This document shows positions 37,305 to 45,447 of a DNA stretch of 64,000 nucleotides, piece after piece. The DNA is from Bacteroidota bacterium (lineage in GTDB: Bacteria > Bacteroidota > Bacteroidia > Chitinophagales > Chitinophagaceae). The stretch's first letter is position 1; each line of letters starts with the position of its first letter. Under the pieces are notes generated by a model. The model searched no databases. It was not told the DNA's origin and saw only the letters and a list, made by a program, of their open reading frames with translations. The stretch lies in the NCBI GenBank assembly GCA_016715505.1, contig JADJZY010000032.1, positions 62,001-126,000 on the forward strand, in the 5' to 3' direction. Position numbers and translations under genes: made by a program.

Positions 37305-39713
37305 TTATTTTTTTAAATGTTTTTCTAAAAACTGGTCCTGCTCCCACAGTAAATGAAATATATTTTCACGCGCGGCATAACCATGACTTTCCTTCGGTAA
37401 CAAAACCATTTTCACCGGAGCACCTAGTCCTTTCAGCGCCTGAAAATATCGCTCGGTTTGTAAAGTAAATGTGCCCGGATTATTATCGGCTTCACCATGT
37501 ACCAGCAGTAAAGGCGTTTTCATTTTGGCTGCATTCATAAAAGGCGACATCTGATTGTATACTTCCGGCACGTCCCAATAATTTCTTTGCTCACTTTGGA
37601 AGCCAAATGGAGTTAAGGTTCGATTGTATGCGCCACTTCTTGCAATGCCACATGCAAAAAGATTCGAATGAGTAAGTAAGTTGGCCGTCATAAAGGCACC
37701 ATAGGAATGGCCGCCAACCGCAACTCGTTTTGGGTCGGCATATCCCAATTGAACAACTGCATCGATGGCTGCTTGCGCATTGGCAATGAGCTGTGGTATA
37801 AAGGTATCATTGGGCTCGGTTTTACCTTCGCCGATAATAGGAAATGAGGCATCATCCAATACTGCATAACCTCTTGTTACCCAATATACAAATGAACCAT
37901 AATAAGGGAAGGTAAATTCGTTGGGATTACTTTTCTGCTGACCCGCACTGCTTTTGTCTTTATACTCTTCAGGGTAGGCCCAAATCAGCAAGGGGAGGGC
38001 CTCTTTCTTGTTCCGATCATATCCTGCAGGTAAATACAAGGTTCCGTTTAATTCAACACCATCATTGCGTTTATATTTAATCAATTCTTTGTACACATTT
38101 TCAATGCCTGCAAATGGATTTGGAAATTGTGTGAGCGGACGAATACTTTGATTTTTAAGACTTCTGAAATAATAATTCGGGAATTCATTTTTCGATTCCA
38201 GGGTGATCAGCACCAATCCTTTTTCAATATCTTCCAGCGAGATTAAATTTTCCTTTTTATCGGTATAGGTCGATTGGTAAAGTCTTTTGCTTTTTCTGGT
38301 TTTTAAGTCATACGCATCAATAAACGGAAATTGGCCTTTTTCGCTAAAGCCTTCTCCGATTCGAAAAACACGGGTGCCTTCCATTGCCAATGTATATCGT
38401 CCCCACAGATTTTTTTTCATTTCAAATTCTCCCGGATCTGAATATACATCCTGACTATTCCGATCCTCAATCACCACCGGAGCCTGTGCAGGATTCGATG
38501 GATTAAACAAGTATTTGCGCATATTTCGGGTATCATACCAGGAGTCTTCGGCAATAGCGTATTGTTCATTACCCCATACAATTCCTCCAAATCGTTGTGG
38601 CAATTGTATCAATTGAGTAGGACGCTCTGTAAAAGGCGCATCCCAACTGCTCAATTGATCCCGGTATTCCACTTTTACCGCCGGATCACCACCATCCAAT
38701 GCTTCTACATAATACAGTGAGGCCGGTTTGTCGGATCGCCAGGCCATGTTTCGTTTGCCTTTCCGTACCGCCGAAAATCCTTTGGGCATCACTTCGGTTA
38801 ATGGAACTTCATTCACCATTTTCACCATTTGCCCATTCAAATCATATACCATTGTTTTTTGCGGAAAACGACTCAAAGGAACAATATAAGAAAATGGTTT
38901 TTCCAAGGTTGTAATCATCACATATTGTCCATTCGGCGAAAATGACTCGCCTAAATACAGGTCTTTTGGTTTAAATAAAGTCTGTTGCCCGCTTAGGTTG
39001 ATAAAATGTAATTCAGATTGTAGAAGTGTTTCAAAATTAAATTCATCCAATGGGGTTTTCAGTAAATCCTGATAAGTTCTGTTTTGCGATTTGCTACCAT
39101 CGCTTTGCGAAACGGTGGGACCATTCGGTAAGATTTTTTTGGGATCTTTCAGTGCCGGACGATTGTTGGGTATCCTTTTCACCAGTAGTCTTTGGTTATC
39201 GGCATGCCAGCTATAGGGGCTCCCCAGATTGGCATTTAATACTGCATCGCAAAGTTTTTTAGCCCTGGCTTCTGATACCTGAATCACCCATAATTCCACA
39301 CCACTTTCGGTGGTATTCGTAAAAGCCACCCATTTTTCATCCACCGACCAGCTGATATTTGCAATTTGCGGATTATCGGGTAAATCCTTCACTTGCATTT
39401 CTTCCTGCCCGTTTATTTTACGAATTTTTAGGTTATTGATATAGTTTAAGGTACTGGAAATATTGGTCACCGGATTCACCCTCAAGCCACCCAAACGCAT
39501 CTCTTCCTGATTCAGGTCGTTGAGTGATTTGTAAGTCGGGCGATAGGAGAGCAACATATACTCTTTTCGGGTATCCATCATAACGCCGGGTGTGCGCTGA
39601 TAATCCGCTAAATCAAGGATTTCTTTAGGTGGTTTTTGGAATCCGATGTTTTCCTGACTACACAATTGCAGTGCGCATAAACAAATGCCGAGGATCAAGA
39701 GGAGTCTTTGCAT
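37305..39713 (-). CDS. S9 family prolyl oligopeptidase-like peptidase
   Basis: This 802-residue secreted serine peptidase begins with a signal peptide (residues 1-19), has a seven-bladed beta-propeller-like region in the first about 540 residues, and a C-terminal alpha/beta hydrolase domain. The nucleophile lies in VGGHSYGAFMTANLL (GHSYG), the catalytic Asp follows in LLLVHGEADNNPGT, and the His is in KESHGYAARENIFH. It resembles glutamyl/prolyl aminopeptidases of the S9 family. The start at 39713 (MQRLLLILG) gives a good signal peptide and lies 21 bases after a perfect -7 box. It is divergent from the ammonia-lyase. Confidence 0.88.
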   Translation of the reverse strand: MQRLLLILGICLCALQLCSQENIGFQKPPKEILDLADYQRTPGVMMDTRKEYMLLSYRPTYKSLNDLNQEEMRLGGLRVNPVTNISSTLNYINNLKIRKINGQEEMQVKDLPDNPQIANISWSVDEKWVAFTNTTESGVELWVIQVSEARAKKLCDAVLNANLGSPYSWHADNQRLLVKRIPNNRPALKDPKKILPNGPTVSQSDGSKSQNRTYQDLLKTPLDEFNFETLLQSELHFINLSGQQTLFKPKDLYLGESFSPNGQYVMITTLEKPFSYIVPLSRFPQKTMVYDLNGQMVKMVNEVPLTEVMPKGFSAVRKGKRNMAWRSDKPASLYYVEALDGGDPAVKVEYRDQLSSWDAPFTERPTQLIQLPQRFGGIVWGNEQYAIAEDSWYDTRNMRKYLFNPSNPAQAPVVIEDRNSQDVYSDPGEFEMKKNLWGRYTLAMEGTRVFRIGEGFSEKGQFPFIDAYDLKTRKSKRLYQSTYTDKKENLISLEDIEKGLVLITLESKNEFPNYYFRSLKNQSIRPLTQFPNPFAGIENVYKELIKYKRNDGVELNGTLYLPAGYDRNKKEALPLLIWAYPEEYKDKSSAGQQKSNPNEFTFPYYGSFVYWVTRGYAVLDDASFPIIGEGKTEPNDTFIPQLIANAQAAIDAVVQLGYADPKRVAVGGHSYGAFMTANLLTHSNLFACGIARSGAYNRTLTPFGFQSEQRNYWDVPEVYNQMSPFMNAAKMKTPLLLVHGEADNNPGTFTLQTERYFQALKGLGAPVKMVLLPKESHGYAARENIFHLLWEQDQFLEKHLKK

Positions 39714-39734
39714 GTATTTGACTTTAAGGTTTTC

Positions 39735-39789
39735 CAAATATAATGGTTCATGCCCATACTTGAACAGCTCAAAAAAAACACTACTTTTG
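39735..39789. promoter_or_regulatory. divergent promoters for the S9 peptidase and the ammonia-lyase
   Basis: On the minus strand TATATTTG (39742-39735) precedes the peptidase ATG by 21 bases. On the plus strand TTG (39760-39762) and TACTTTTG (39782-39789), separated by exactly 19 bases, form a perfect promoter for the ammonia-lyase with a leader of about 75 bases. The two promoters face away from each other and nearly abut. Confidence 0.65.
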
Positions 39790-39869
39790 CCGGCATCCGG
39801 TGAAAAGGAGCAGTCCGTAATCAATTAACCTTGATTCTTCTGCACCTCAATCCGTAAATGTATATCCAT

Positions 39870-41498
39870 ATGAAAATTGAAATTACCGGCGGCGATCTGA
39901 CCCTGAGAGAATTTTATCAGGTTGTGTATGAAAATGCAGAAGTATCGCTCAATAAATCAGCACTCAGCGAAATTGATAAATGTTTCAAGTTCCTGAAAGA
40001 GTATTCCGAAAAAAAACTCATTTATGGCATCAATACTGGTTTTGGTCCAATGGCCCAATATCGCATCAAAAACGAAGACCGCTATGATTTGCAGTACAAT
40101 CTTATTCGTAGTCATGCCAGTGGTTGCGGTGATATTTTGCGGCCCGAGTTTTTAAAAGCCACGCTGGTTGCCCGTTTATCGAGTTTAATGAAGGCACGTT
40201 CAGGCATTCATCGGAATACGGTGGAGTTGTTACGCGATTTTATCAACCACGAAATCCTGCCACAGATTTTTATTCATGGTGGTGTTGGCGCCAGCGGCGA
40301 TTTGGTGCAATTGGCCCATCTCGCCCTTTGTCTCATTGGCGAAGGCGAAGTGATTTATAAAGGCAAATTACAAGCATCCAAAGCAGCCATTGCCAAAGCC
40401 GGATTAAAGCCGCTTCAAGTTCATATTCGCGAAGGACTTTCCCTGATGAATGGAACATCTTGTATGACAGGTATCGGAATGATCAATACCATACTGGCAT
40501 ATCGCGCCGCAAAATGGCAACTTCTAATGAGTGCGATGGTGAACGAAATTTCTGAAGCTTATGACGATCATATCAGCAAGGAACTCAATATGGTTAAACC
40601 ACATCCCGGTCAGCAAACTGTGGCCACAGCGATGCGCAAAATTTTAAGAGGAAGTAAATTGCTGAAAAACCGTCACGAGCATTTGTACGATAAAGAAGTA
40701 TTAGCAGAAGTACTCGACGAAAAAGTTCAGGAATATTACAGCTCCCGTTGTATCCCGCAAATCGTAGGACCAATCTGGGATACGATTGCTTACACCGAAA
40801 AGGTATTAACCGCCGAAATTAATTCCGTGAATGATAATCCGATTATCGACTACCAAAACGGGAACATTTATCATGGGGGGAATTTTCATGGCGATTATAT
40901 CGGACTTGAAATGGATAAACTCAAAATTGCCATTACCAAGCTTTCTATGTTAGCCGAACGTCAGTTAAATTATTTGCTGAATCACAACCTCAATCAAAAA
41001 TTATCGCCTTTTATCAACCTCGGAAAACTAGGTCTCAATTTCGGTATGCAGGGTATGCAATACACCGCTACTAGTACCGTGGCCGAAAACCAAACCCTCA
41101 GCAATCCGATGTATGTGCATAGTATTCCAAATAACAACGATAATCAGGACATCGTGAGTATGGGATCCAATGCCGCCTTGCTCTGCAATCGTGTTATCGA
41201 AAATACCTTCGATGTGTTTGCCGTGCATCTGATTGCAATTTGTCAGGCAGTTGATTACAGAGGCATACAAAATAAGCTGGCGCCTATCACCCGAAGTGTT
41301 TATGATACGGTGCGCAAACATTGTCCGAAATTTACCATCGAAGATCGCGCTCGTTACACCGATCTCGCCAAAGTACGTAAGTATATCAGCGAAACGGATT
41401 TGCCGGACGGGGGGGGTGGGTGGGCGGGGGGGGCGGGGGGGCGCCCGGGGGCATTTGTTAGTCCCAAAAGGCCGGCAGGCAGCCTAGAGGCCCCCTGA
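39870..41498 (+). CDS. tyrosine/histidine ammonia-lyase family protein (3' end damaged)
   Basis: This MIO-dependent aromatic amino acid lyase eliminates ammonia from Tyr or His. The MIO triad is Ala141-Ser142-Gly143 in GGVGASGDLVQLAHLA. The whole protein follows my recollection of Flavobacterium johnsoniae tyrosine ammonia-lyase, e.g. INTGFGPMAQYRIK, GNFHGDYIGLEMDKLKI and NPMYVHSIPNNNDNQDIVS, rather than classical HutH. The residues at the selectivity position are Ser81-His82, as in HutH and in that enzyme. The frame is credible up to about codon 512 (41407), close to the family's natural end; the remaining 30 codons derive from a G/C homopolymer block and are not trusted. No hut or flexirubin genes are near. 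Confidence 0.8.
   Translation: MKIEITGGDLTLREFYQVVYENAEVSLNKSALSEIDKCFKFLKEYSEKKLIYGINTGFGPMAQYRIKNEDRYDLQYNLIRSHASGCGDILRPEFLKATLVARLSSLMKARSGIHRNTVELLRDFINHEILPQIFIHGGVGASGDLVQLAHLALCLIGEGEVIYKGKLQASKAAIAKAGLKPLQVHIREGLSLMNGTSCMTGIGMINTILAYRAAKWQLLMSAMVNEISEAYDDHISKELNMVKPHPGQQTVATAMRKILRGSKLLKNRHEHLYDKEVLAEVLDEKVQEYYSSRCIPQIVGPIWDTIAYTEKVLTAEINSVNDNPIIDYQNGNIYHGGNFHGDYIGLEMDKLKIAITKLSMLAERQLNYLLNHNLNQKLSPFINLGKLGLNFGMQGMQYTATSTVAENQTLSNPMYVHSIPNNNDNQDIVSMGSNAALLCNRVIENTFDVFAVHLIAICQAVDYRGIQNKLAPITRSVYDTVRKHCPKFTIEDRARYTDLAKVRKYISETDLPDGGGGWAGGAGGRPGAFVSPKRPAGSLEAP
41409..41451. other. G-rich homopolymer block at the end of the ammonia-lyase gene
   Basis: The segment consists of G runs of 3 to 8 interrupted by single T or C bases and ends in CGCCCGGGGG. 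It resembles the larger block at 24.70 kb and marks the point where the ammonia-lyase loses family similarity. An assembly or gap-filling artefact is likely. Confidence 0.7.
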
Positions 41499-41802
41499 GA
41501 CAAGGTGGAACATAATATCAATGTCCGACCAGGAAATCCGGCCTGAATTTAGTCTGTGAAAACAAGCGACCTTGAAAAAAGTTATACTAAATATTGATTT
41601 ACAACTTGTTGCCAAGTTAGAGATTGTAATGATAAAATAGCCCAAAACATTTTATATCGGCATCGTTTCATTTATTAGGCAGCACATGCCGCAGTTTTCT
41701 CTTCATCTTGGGTCCCGCTTTCCGCCTGTGCACGGCACTTGGCTGCAATCGGGGCTGGAAGATATCCGGACTTTCTCTCTATCGGAGATGTGTTTAAAAT
41801 GA
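41499..41802. other. gene-free stretch with GC-rich structured segment
   Basis: No gene is visible in these about 300 bases. The segment 41680-41790 is distinctly GC-richer and rich in complementary words: CGGCAT at 41658 pairs with ATGCCG at 41685, and GCC-GTGCACA-GGC forms a small hairpin on the minus strand. The minus strand contains GAGAGAAAGTCCGG about 30 bases after the phosphoesterase stop. I cannot assign it to a known RNA family. Confidence 0.4.
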
Positions 41803-42297
41803 TTATTTTTTGCCCAACTCAATCACCTCCAAATGATTCAGGCGATTCCCATCAATTTCAAATCGAACCAAGGTTTTAACCTGATGCCATCCTTGTAAGC
41901 CACATGCACCCGGATTAATATGGATTAAATTCAGGGCAGGATCGGGCATCACTTTTAAAATATGCGAATGCCCGCTGATAAATAAATGTGGCCGATGTTT
42001 TAGAATCAAAGGCTTACTATTGGCATTGTATTTCGGGTGGATAGCCGCCAATATGGGTCATAAAAACAGGCACCTCTTCAACTTGAAAACTAAATTCTCC
42101 GGAAATTGCGCCCGTATTTCCTTTCCGTCAATATTGCCATAAACAGCCCTGAAGGGTTTAAAAGATTGAAGCTTTTCAACAACTTCTAAATGACCGATAT
42201 CTCCGGCATGCCAAATTTCATCTACCTGCTTAAAATGTTCAAATACAGCATCCGGCAAATGTCCATGTGTATCGGATAACAAGCCTACTCGAACCAT
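41803..42297 (-). CDS. YfcE/MJ0936-type metallophosphoesterase (two frameshifts)
   Basis: A small calcineurin-like phosphodiesterase of 164 residues after correction. The metal motifs are visible in order: LSDTHGH (DxH), HAGDIGH (GDxxx), YGNID (GNCD-like), MTHIGGYPP, and SGHSH (GHTH-like). Two slips are corrected: one base missing at 42092-42094, which turns NLVFKLKRC into NFSFQVEEVPVFMTHIGGYPP, and one extra base in the G3 run at 42035-42037, which joins YPP to KYNANSKPLILKHRP. These proteins hydrolyse phosphodiesters with Mn or similar metals; the substrate is not known. Its stop TAA is 2 bases from the preceding small gene. Confidence 0.85.
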
Positions 42298-42299
42298 GT

Positions 42300-42794
42300 T
42301 TACTTATCCGTAATGGTGACCGTGCTCAGCATCAAATCCCAGGCTAAAGTTTCGAGATAAATTTTTTCCGATTCCGTGAGATTTTTCATGTCCAGTTTTT
42401 TTCCACTCAATTCCTTCTTTTCAATCGAAGCCACGAGCTCAAGGTATTTGCCATATTGGAAATCCGTGAGAAGATTTTTCATATAACGATTCCGTTCCTG
42501 TTTCAACAAAATTCGTTCTTTATACACCACCGGATCAAACTGATAATTTTTTTTACTGAGGTTTACATAATAACGCTGTATGAGGGAAAAAAGCATGCTC
42601 TCTGTTCTGATTTTCTGCATACTGTCTAAGAACAATGCTGTTTGCAACAAGGCAATCGATCCTTGACTATTTTGTTGAGCGTGTTTATTGATGGACTCCA
42701 AACTATGAATATGAATGACCACCGGCTTTGATTTCTGGGCCAAAGCAAAATGTCCGATTAATACGATCAGCAGAGTAAAAAAGTATTTATGCAT
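42300..42794 (-). CDS. secreted protein of unknown function
   Basis: The 164-residue product starts with a signal peptide (MHKYFFTLLIVLIGHFALAQ, residues 1-20). The mature part is entirely helical and charged, for example FLDSMQKIRTESMLFSLIQRYY and SIEKKELSGKKLDMKNLTE. I recognise no domain. It lies between tyrS and the phosphoesterase in one direction with short spacing (16 and 2 bases), so the three genes are probably co-transcribed. A longer form starting at 42821 would overlap tyrS and spoil the signal peptide. Confidence 0.6.
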   Translation of the reverse strand: MHKYFFTLLIVLIGHFALAQKSKPVVIHIHSLESINKHAQQNSQGSIALLQTALFLDSMQKIRTESMLFSLIQRYYVNLSKKNYQFDPVVYKERILLKQERNRYMKNLLTDFQYGKYLELVASIEKKELSGKKLDMKNLTESEKIYLETLAWDLMLSTVTITDK

Positions 42795-42810
42795 GGGGTG
42801 GGGCATGGAT

Positions 42811-44088
42811 TTATTGTACAATAATCAGGTGTTGTTTTTTCTTGCCTTTTTGAACAAGAATGTATTTGTCGTTTAAAAGACGTTCGACGTTGATCACTTC
42901 GTTGGGATCTTCCATTTTGGTTTTGTTTATGTACACCCCCCCTTGTTGAATCATTTTACGGGCTTCTCCTTTAGAAGGAAAGATACCGCAATCTGCAACA
43001 AGATTCAATAAAGATTTTCCTTCTTTGATTTCTGCATCGCCGACTTCATGCCGATCCACCCCTTCCAGAATTTCTAATAACTGTGTTTCGTTCAGTTCCT
43101 TGAGCGCTTCAGCAGTATTGTCGTTAAACAAAAGTTGACTGGCTTTTACCGCATATTCATAGTCTGCCCTTGAATGAACCAAGCAAGTGACTTCTTCAGC
43201 CAATTTCTTTTGAAGGAGTCTTTTGCCGGCATCAGCCCGATGCGCTTCGATCAGCGCTTCAATTTCATCTTTCGACAAAAAAGTAAAAACCTTGATATAG
43301 TTCTCTGCGTCATCATCCTTGGCATTTAACCAAAACTGATAAAACTTATAAGGCGATGTTTTTTGAGCATCAATCCAAATATTACCGCTTTCTGTTTTGC
43401 CAAATTTACCACCATCCGATTTCTTTAAAAGAGGCGCAGTAAAGGCAAATGCTTCTCCTCCCGATTTTTTACGAATCAATTCTGTACCGGTTACAATATT
43501 TCCCCATTGATCAGAACCACCCATTTGTAATTTCACGCCAAGGGTATTATTGAGGTGGAAAAAATCGTAGCCTTGTACCAATTGATAAGTAAACTCTGTG
43601 AATGACATACCGGTTTCCAATCTTTTTTGAACGGAATCTTTGGCCATCATATAATTAACCGTGATGTATTTTCCAACATCGCGAATAAAGTTCAAAAAAC
43701 TAAAATCTTTGAACCAATCATAATTGTTCACTACCACCGCAGCATTTGGTTTTTGGGCATCAAAATCTAAAAACTTACGCAACTGATTGGCAATACATTC
43801 TGTATTATGACGAATCAAATCTTCAGAAAGCATATTGCGTTCTTCGGATTTTCCGGAGGGATCTCCCACCATTCCTGTGGCACCACCCACGAGGGCATAA
43901 GGTTTATGTCCGGCCTTCTGTAAATGCATCAGCAGAATAATAGGCACGAGGCTCCCGATATGCAATGAATCCGAAGTGGGATCAAATCCGATATACCCGG
44001 AGGTCATTTCTTGATTGAGCTGTTCTTCCGTTCCGGGCATGATATCCTGAATCAGCCCCCGCCATTGTAGTTCCTGTATCAAATTCAT
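42811..44088 (-). CDS. tyrS: tyrosine-tRNA ligase
   Basis: TyrRS charges tRNA-Tyr. The 425-residue enzyme has the HIGH-like HIGS at residues 43-46, the tyrosine-binding region QLVQGYDFFHL and MGGSDQWGNI, the KMSKS-like KFGKTESG, and an S4 RNA-binding domain in the last about 65 residues (KGEARKMIQQGGVYIN). Its length is normal. No perfect -7 box was found in the 100 bases upstream on the minus strand, although the intergenic region with the PorV-like gene is short and shared. Confidence 0.95.
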   Translation of the reverse strand: MNLIQELQWRGLIQDIMPGTEEQLNQEMTSGYIGFDPTSDSLHIGSLVPIILLMHLQKAGHKPYALVGGATGMVGDPSGKSEERNMLSEDLIRHNTECIANQLRKFLDFDAQKPNAAVVVNNYDWFKDFSFLNFIRDVGKYITVNYMMAKDSVQKRLETGMSFTEFTYQLVQGYDFFHLNNTLGVKLQMGGSDQWGNIVTGTELIRKKSGGEAFAFTAPLLKKSDGGKFGKTESGNIWIDAQKTSPYKFYQFWLNAKDDDAENYIKVFTFLSKDEIEALIEAHRADAGKRLLQKKLAEEVTCLVHSRADYEYAVKASQLLFNDNTAEALKELNETQLLEILEGVDRHEVGDAEIKEGKSLLNLVADCGIFPSKGEARKMIQQGGVYINKTKMEDPNEVINVERLLNDKYILVQKGKKKQHLIIVQ

Positions 44089-44121
44089 AGGATTGCAAAG
44101 GTGCTAATTTTAGGGTTAAAA

Positions 44122-44154
44122 TTGACAATAATCATTGCAAAATCCTTATTTTTG
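44122..44154 (+). promoter_or_regulatory. promoter of the PorV/PorQ-family gene
   Basis: TTG at 44122-44124 and TATTTTTG at 44147-44154 are 22 bases apart; the -7 box is perfect and the spacing slightly long. The leader to ATG 44214 would be about 55 bases. Confidence 0.5.
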
Positions 44155-44213
44155 GTAACCCGTGCAATAATGTCAGTAAAACGGCGTTTTTGCGGGTGAT
44201 TACATCTTTATCT

Positions 44214-45425
44214 ATGCTTAAAATAAAATGGATTGCGCTGGGGTTATTTGGCACGTTGGCGCTTCAACATACCGTTGCTCAGCAACGTAAATACGTGAAC
44301 GAATTTATGAATCTGGGTGTTGGCGGCCGCGGAATGGCGATGTCGGGCGCACAGGTGGCCAGTGTGAATGATGTAAACGCCGCATTTTGGAATCCTGCCG
44401 GTTTGAATTGGATACAAACTGATTTTCAAGTGGGCGCCATGCACTCTGAGTATTTCAGCAGTATTGCAAAATTTGATCATATTGGAGCCGCTTTTCCACT
44501 TCGTAACAGAAAGGGCGTTCTAGGGATATCCATGATTCGTTTTGCGATAGATGATATTCCGTATACCATCAATTTAATTCAACCGGACGGATCAGTGGAT
44601 TATTCAAAAGTAAAATCCATTTCATCAGCCGACTACGCCGGACTCATTAGTTACGCCCGACCATTGAGCATTAAACGTTGGATCGATCGTGATGATGTAT
44701 CGGTATCCGTAGGAGGTAACTTCAAAATCATTCATCGTACGGTAGGATCGATGGCCAATGCCTGGGGGGCCGGTATTGATTTAGGTGCACAGGCCCGTTA
44801 TGGCAAATGGCGTTTAGGAGCCAACTTCAGAGACATCACAACAACATATACTTTATGGTCCTTTAGTTTTACCGACAAGGAAAAACAGGAGTTTGCAAAA
44901 ACAGGTAACGAAATCGTTTCCCGAAGTACAGAGGTGAATACACCCCGTTTTGTATTGGGCGGTGGGCGCGAAATACCCATTCGTTTGAGAGATTCTACCC
45001 GAAAGGCTTATTTGCTGGCTGAATTAAATTTAGATATTACGACCGATGGCCGTCGTTATGGGAATCTCATCAATTTAAATCCATTGAGCATTGATCCAAG
45101 ACTAGGATTGGAGTTCGGATATAATCAACGGTTTTTTGTTCGAGGTGGATTGGGAAATTTTCAGCGGGTATTGGATGATGCAGATACCAGCAATTCAAAA
45201 AAGCGCACGATGTTTCAACCAACATTAGGTCTTGGTGTAAAAATCAAACAGTTTGCCATCGACTATGCATTCTCCAGTTTAAATGTTCAGAACAGTCCAC
45301 TGTACAGTCATTTTATTTCATTGAAGTTAGATATCAATCGTAAGGGAAGTACCTACGGAATAGCGAACAGTGAATTGGATAAAGAGGCAGATAAAATTTC
45401 ACGTCAACTCAATAAAAGGCCTTAA
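44214..45425 (+). CDS. PorV/PorQ family outer membrane protein
   Basis: This 403-residue outer-membrane barrel belongs to the PorV/PorQ family (FadL-like fold), whose members act in the type IX secretion system as shuttle or anchor. It has a signal peptide ending near residue 22 (LQHTVAQ), and the family N-terminal motif EFMNLGVGGRGMAMSGAQVASVNDVNAAFWNPAGL, cited here by its GRGMAMSG and FWNPAGL parts, is followed by repeated amphipathic strands. It lies directly upstream of a PorU2-type protease, with 22 bases between them; in T9SS, PorV binds the PorU sortase, so the pairing is functionally suggestive. Whether it is PorV proper cannot be decided here. Confidence 0.82.
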   Translation: MLKIKWIALGLFGTLALQHTVAQQRKYVNEFMNLGVGGRGMAMSGAQVASVNDVNAAFWNPAGLNWIQTDFQVGAMHSEYFSSIAKFDHIGAAFPLRNRKGVLGISMIRFAIDDIPYTINLIQPDGSVDYSKVKSISSADYAGLISYARPLSIKRWIDRDDVSVSVGGNFKIIHRTVGSMANAWGAGIDLGAQARYGKWRLGANFRDITTTYTLWSFSFTDKEKQEFAKTGNEIVSRSTEVNTPRFVLGGGREIPIRLRDSTRKAYLLAELNLDITTDGRRYGNLINLNPLSIDPRLGLEFGYNQRFFVRGGLGNFQRVLDDADTSNSKKRTMFQPTLGLGVKIKQFAIDYAFSSLNVQNSPLYSHFISLKLDINRKGSTYGIANSELDKEADKISRQLNKRP

Positions 45426-45447
45426 TTTTTATCATAAAAAAAACTAC

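Noticed and set aside
41755..41800. RNase P RNA (minus strand GAGAGAAAGTCCGG resembles the CR-I element)
   Set aside because: The motif lies only about 30 bases after the phosphoesterase stop, leaving no room for the P1-P3 helices, and no matching CR-V element (ACAGAATCCGGCTTA-like) was found downstream.
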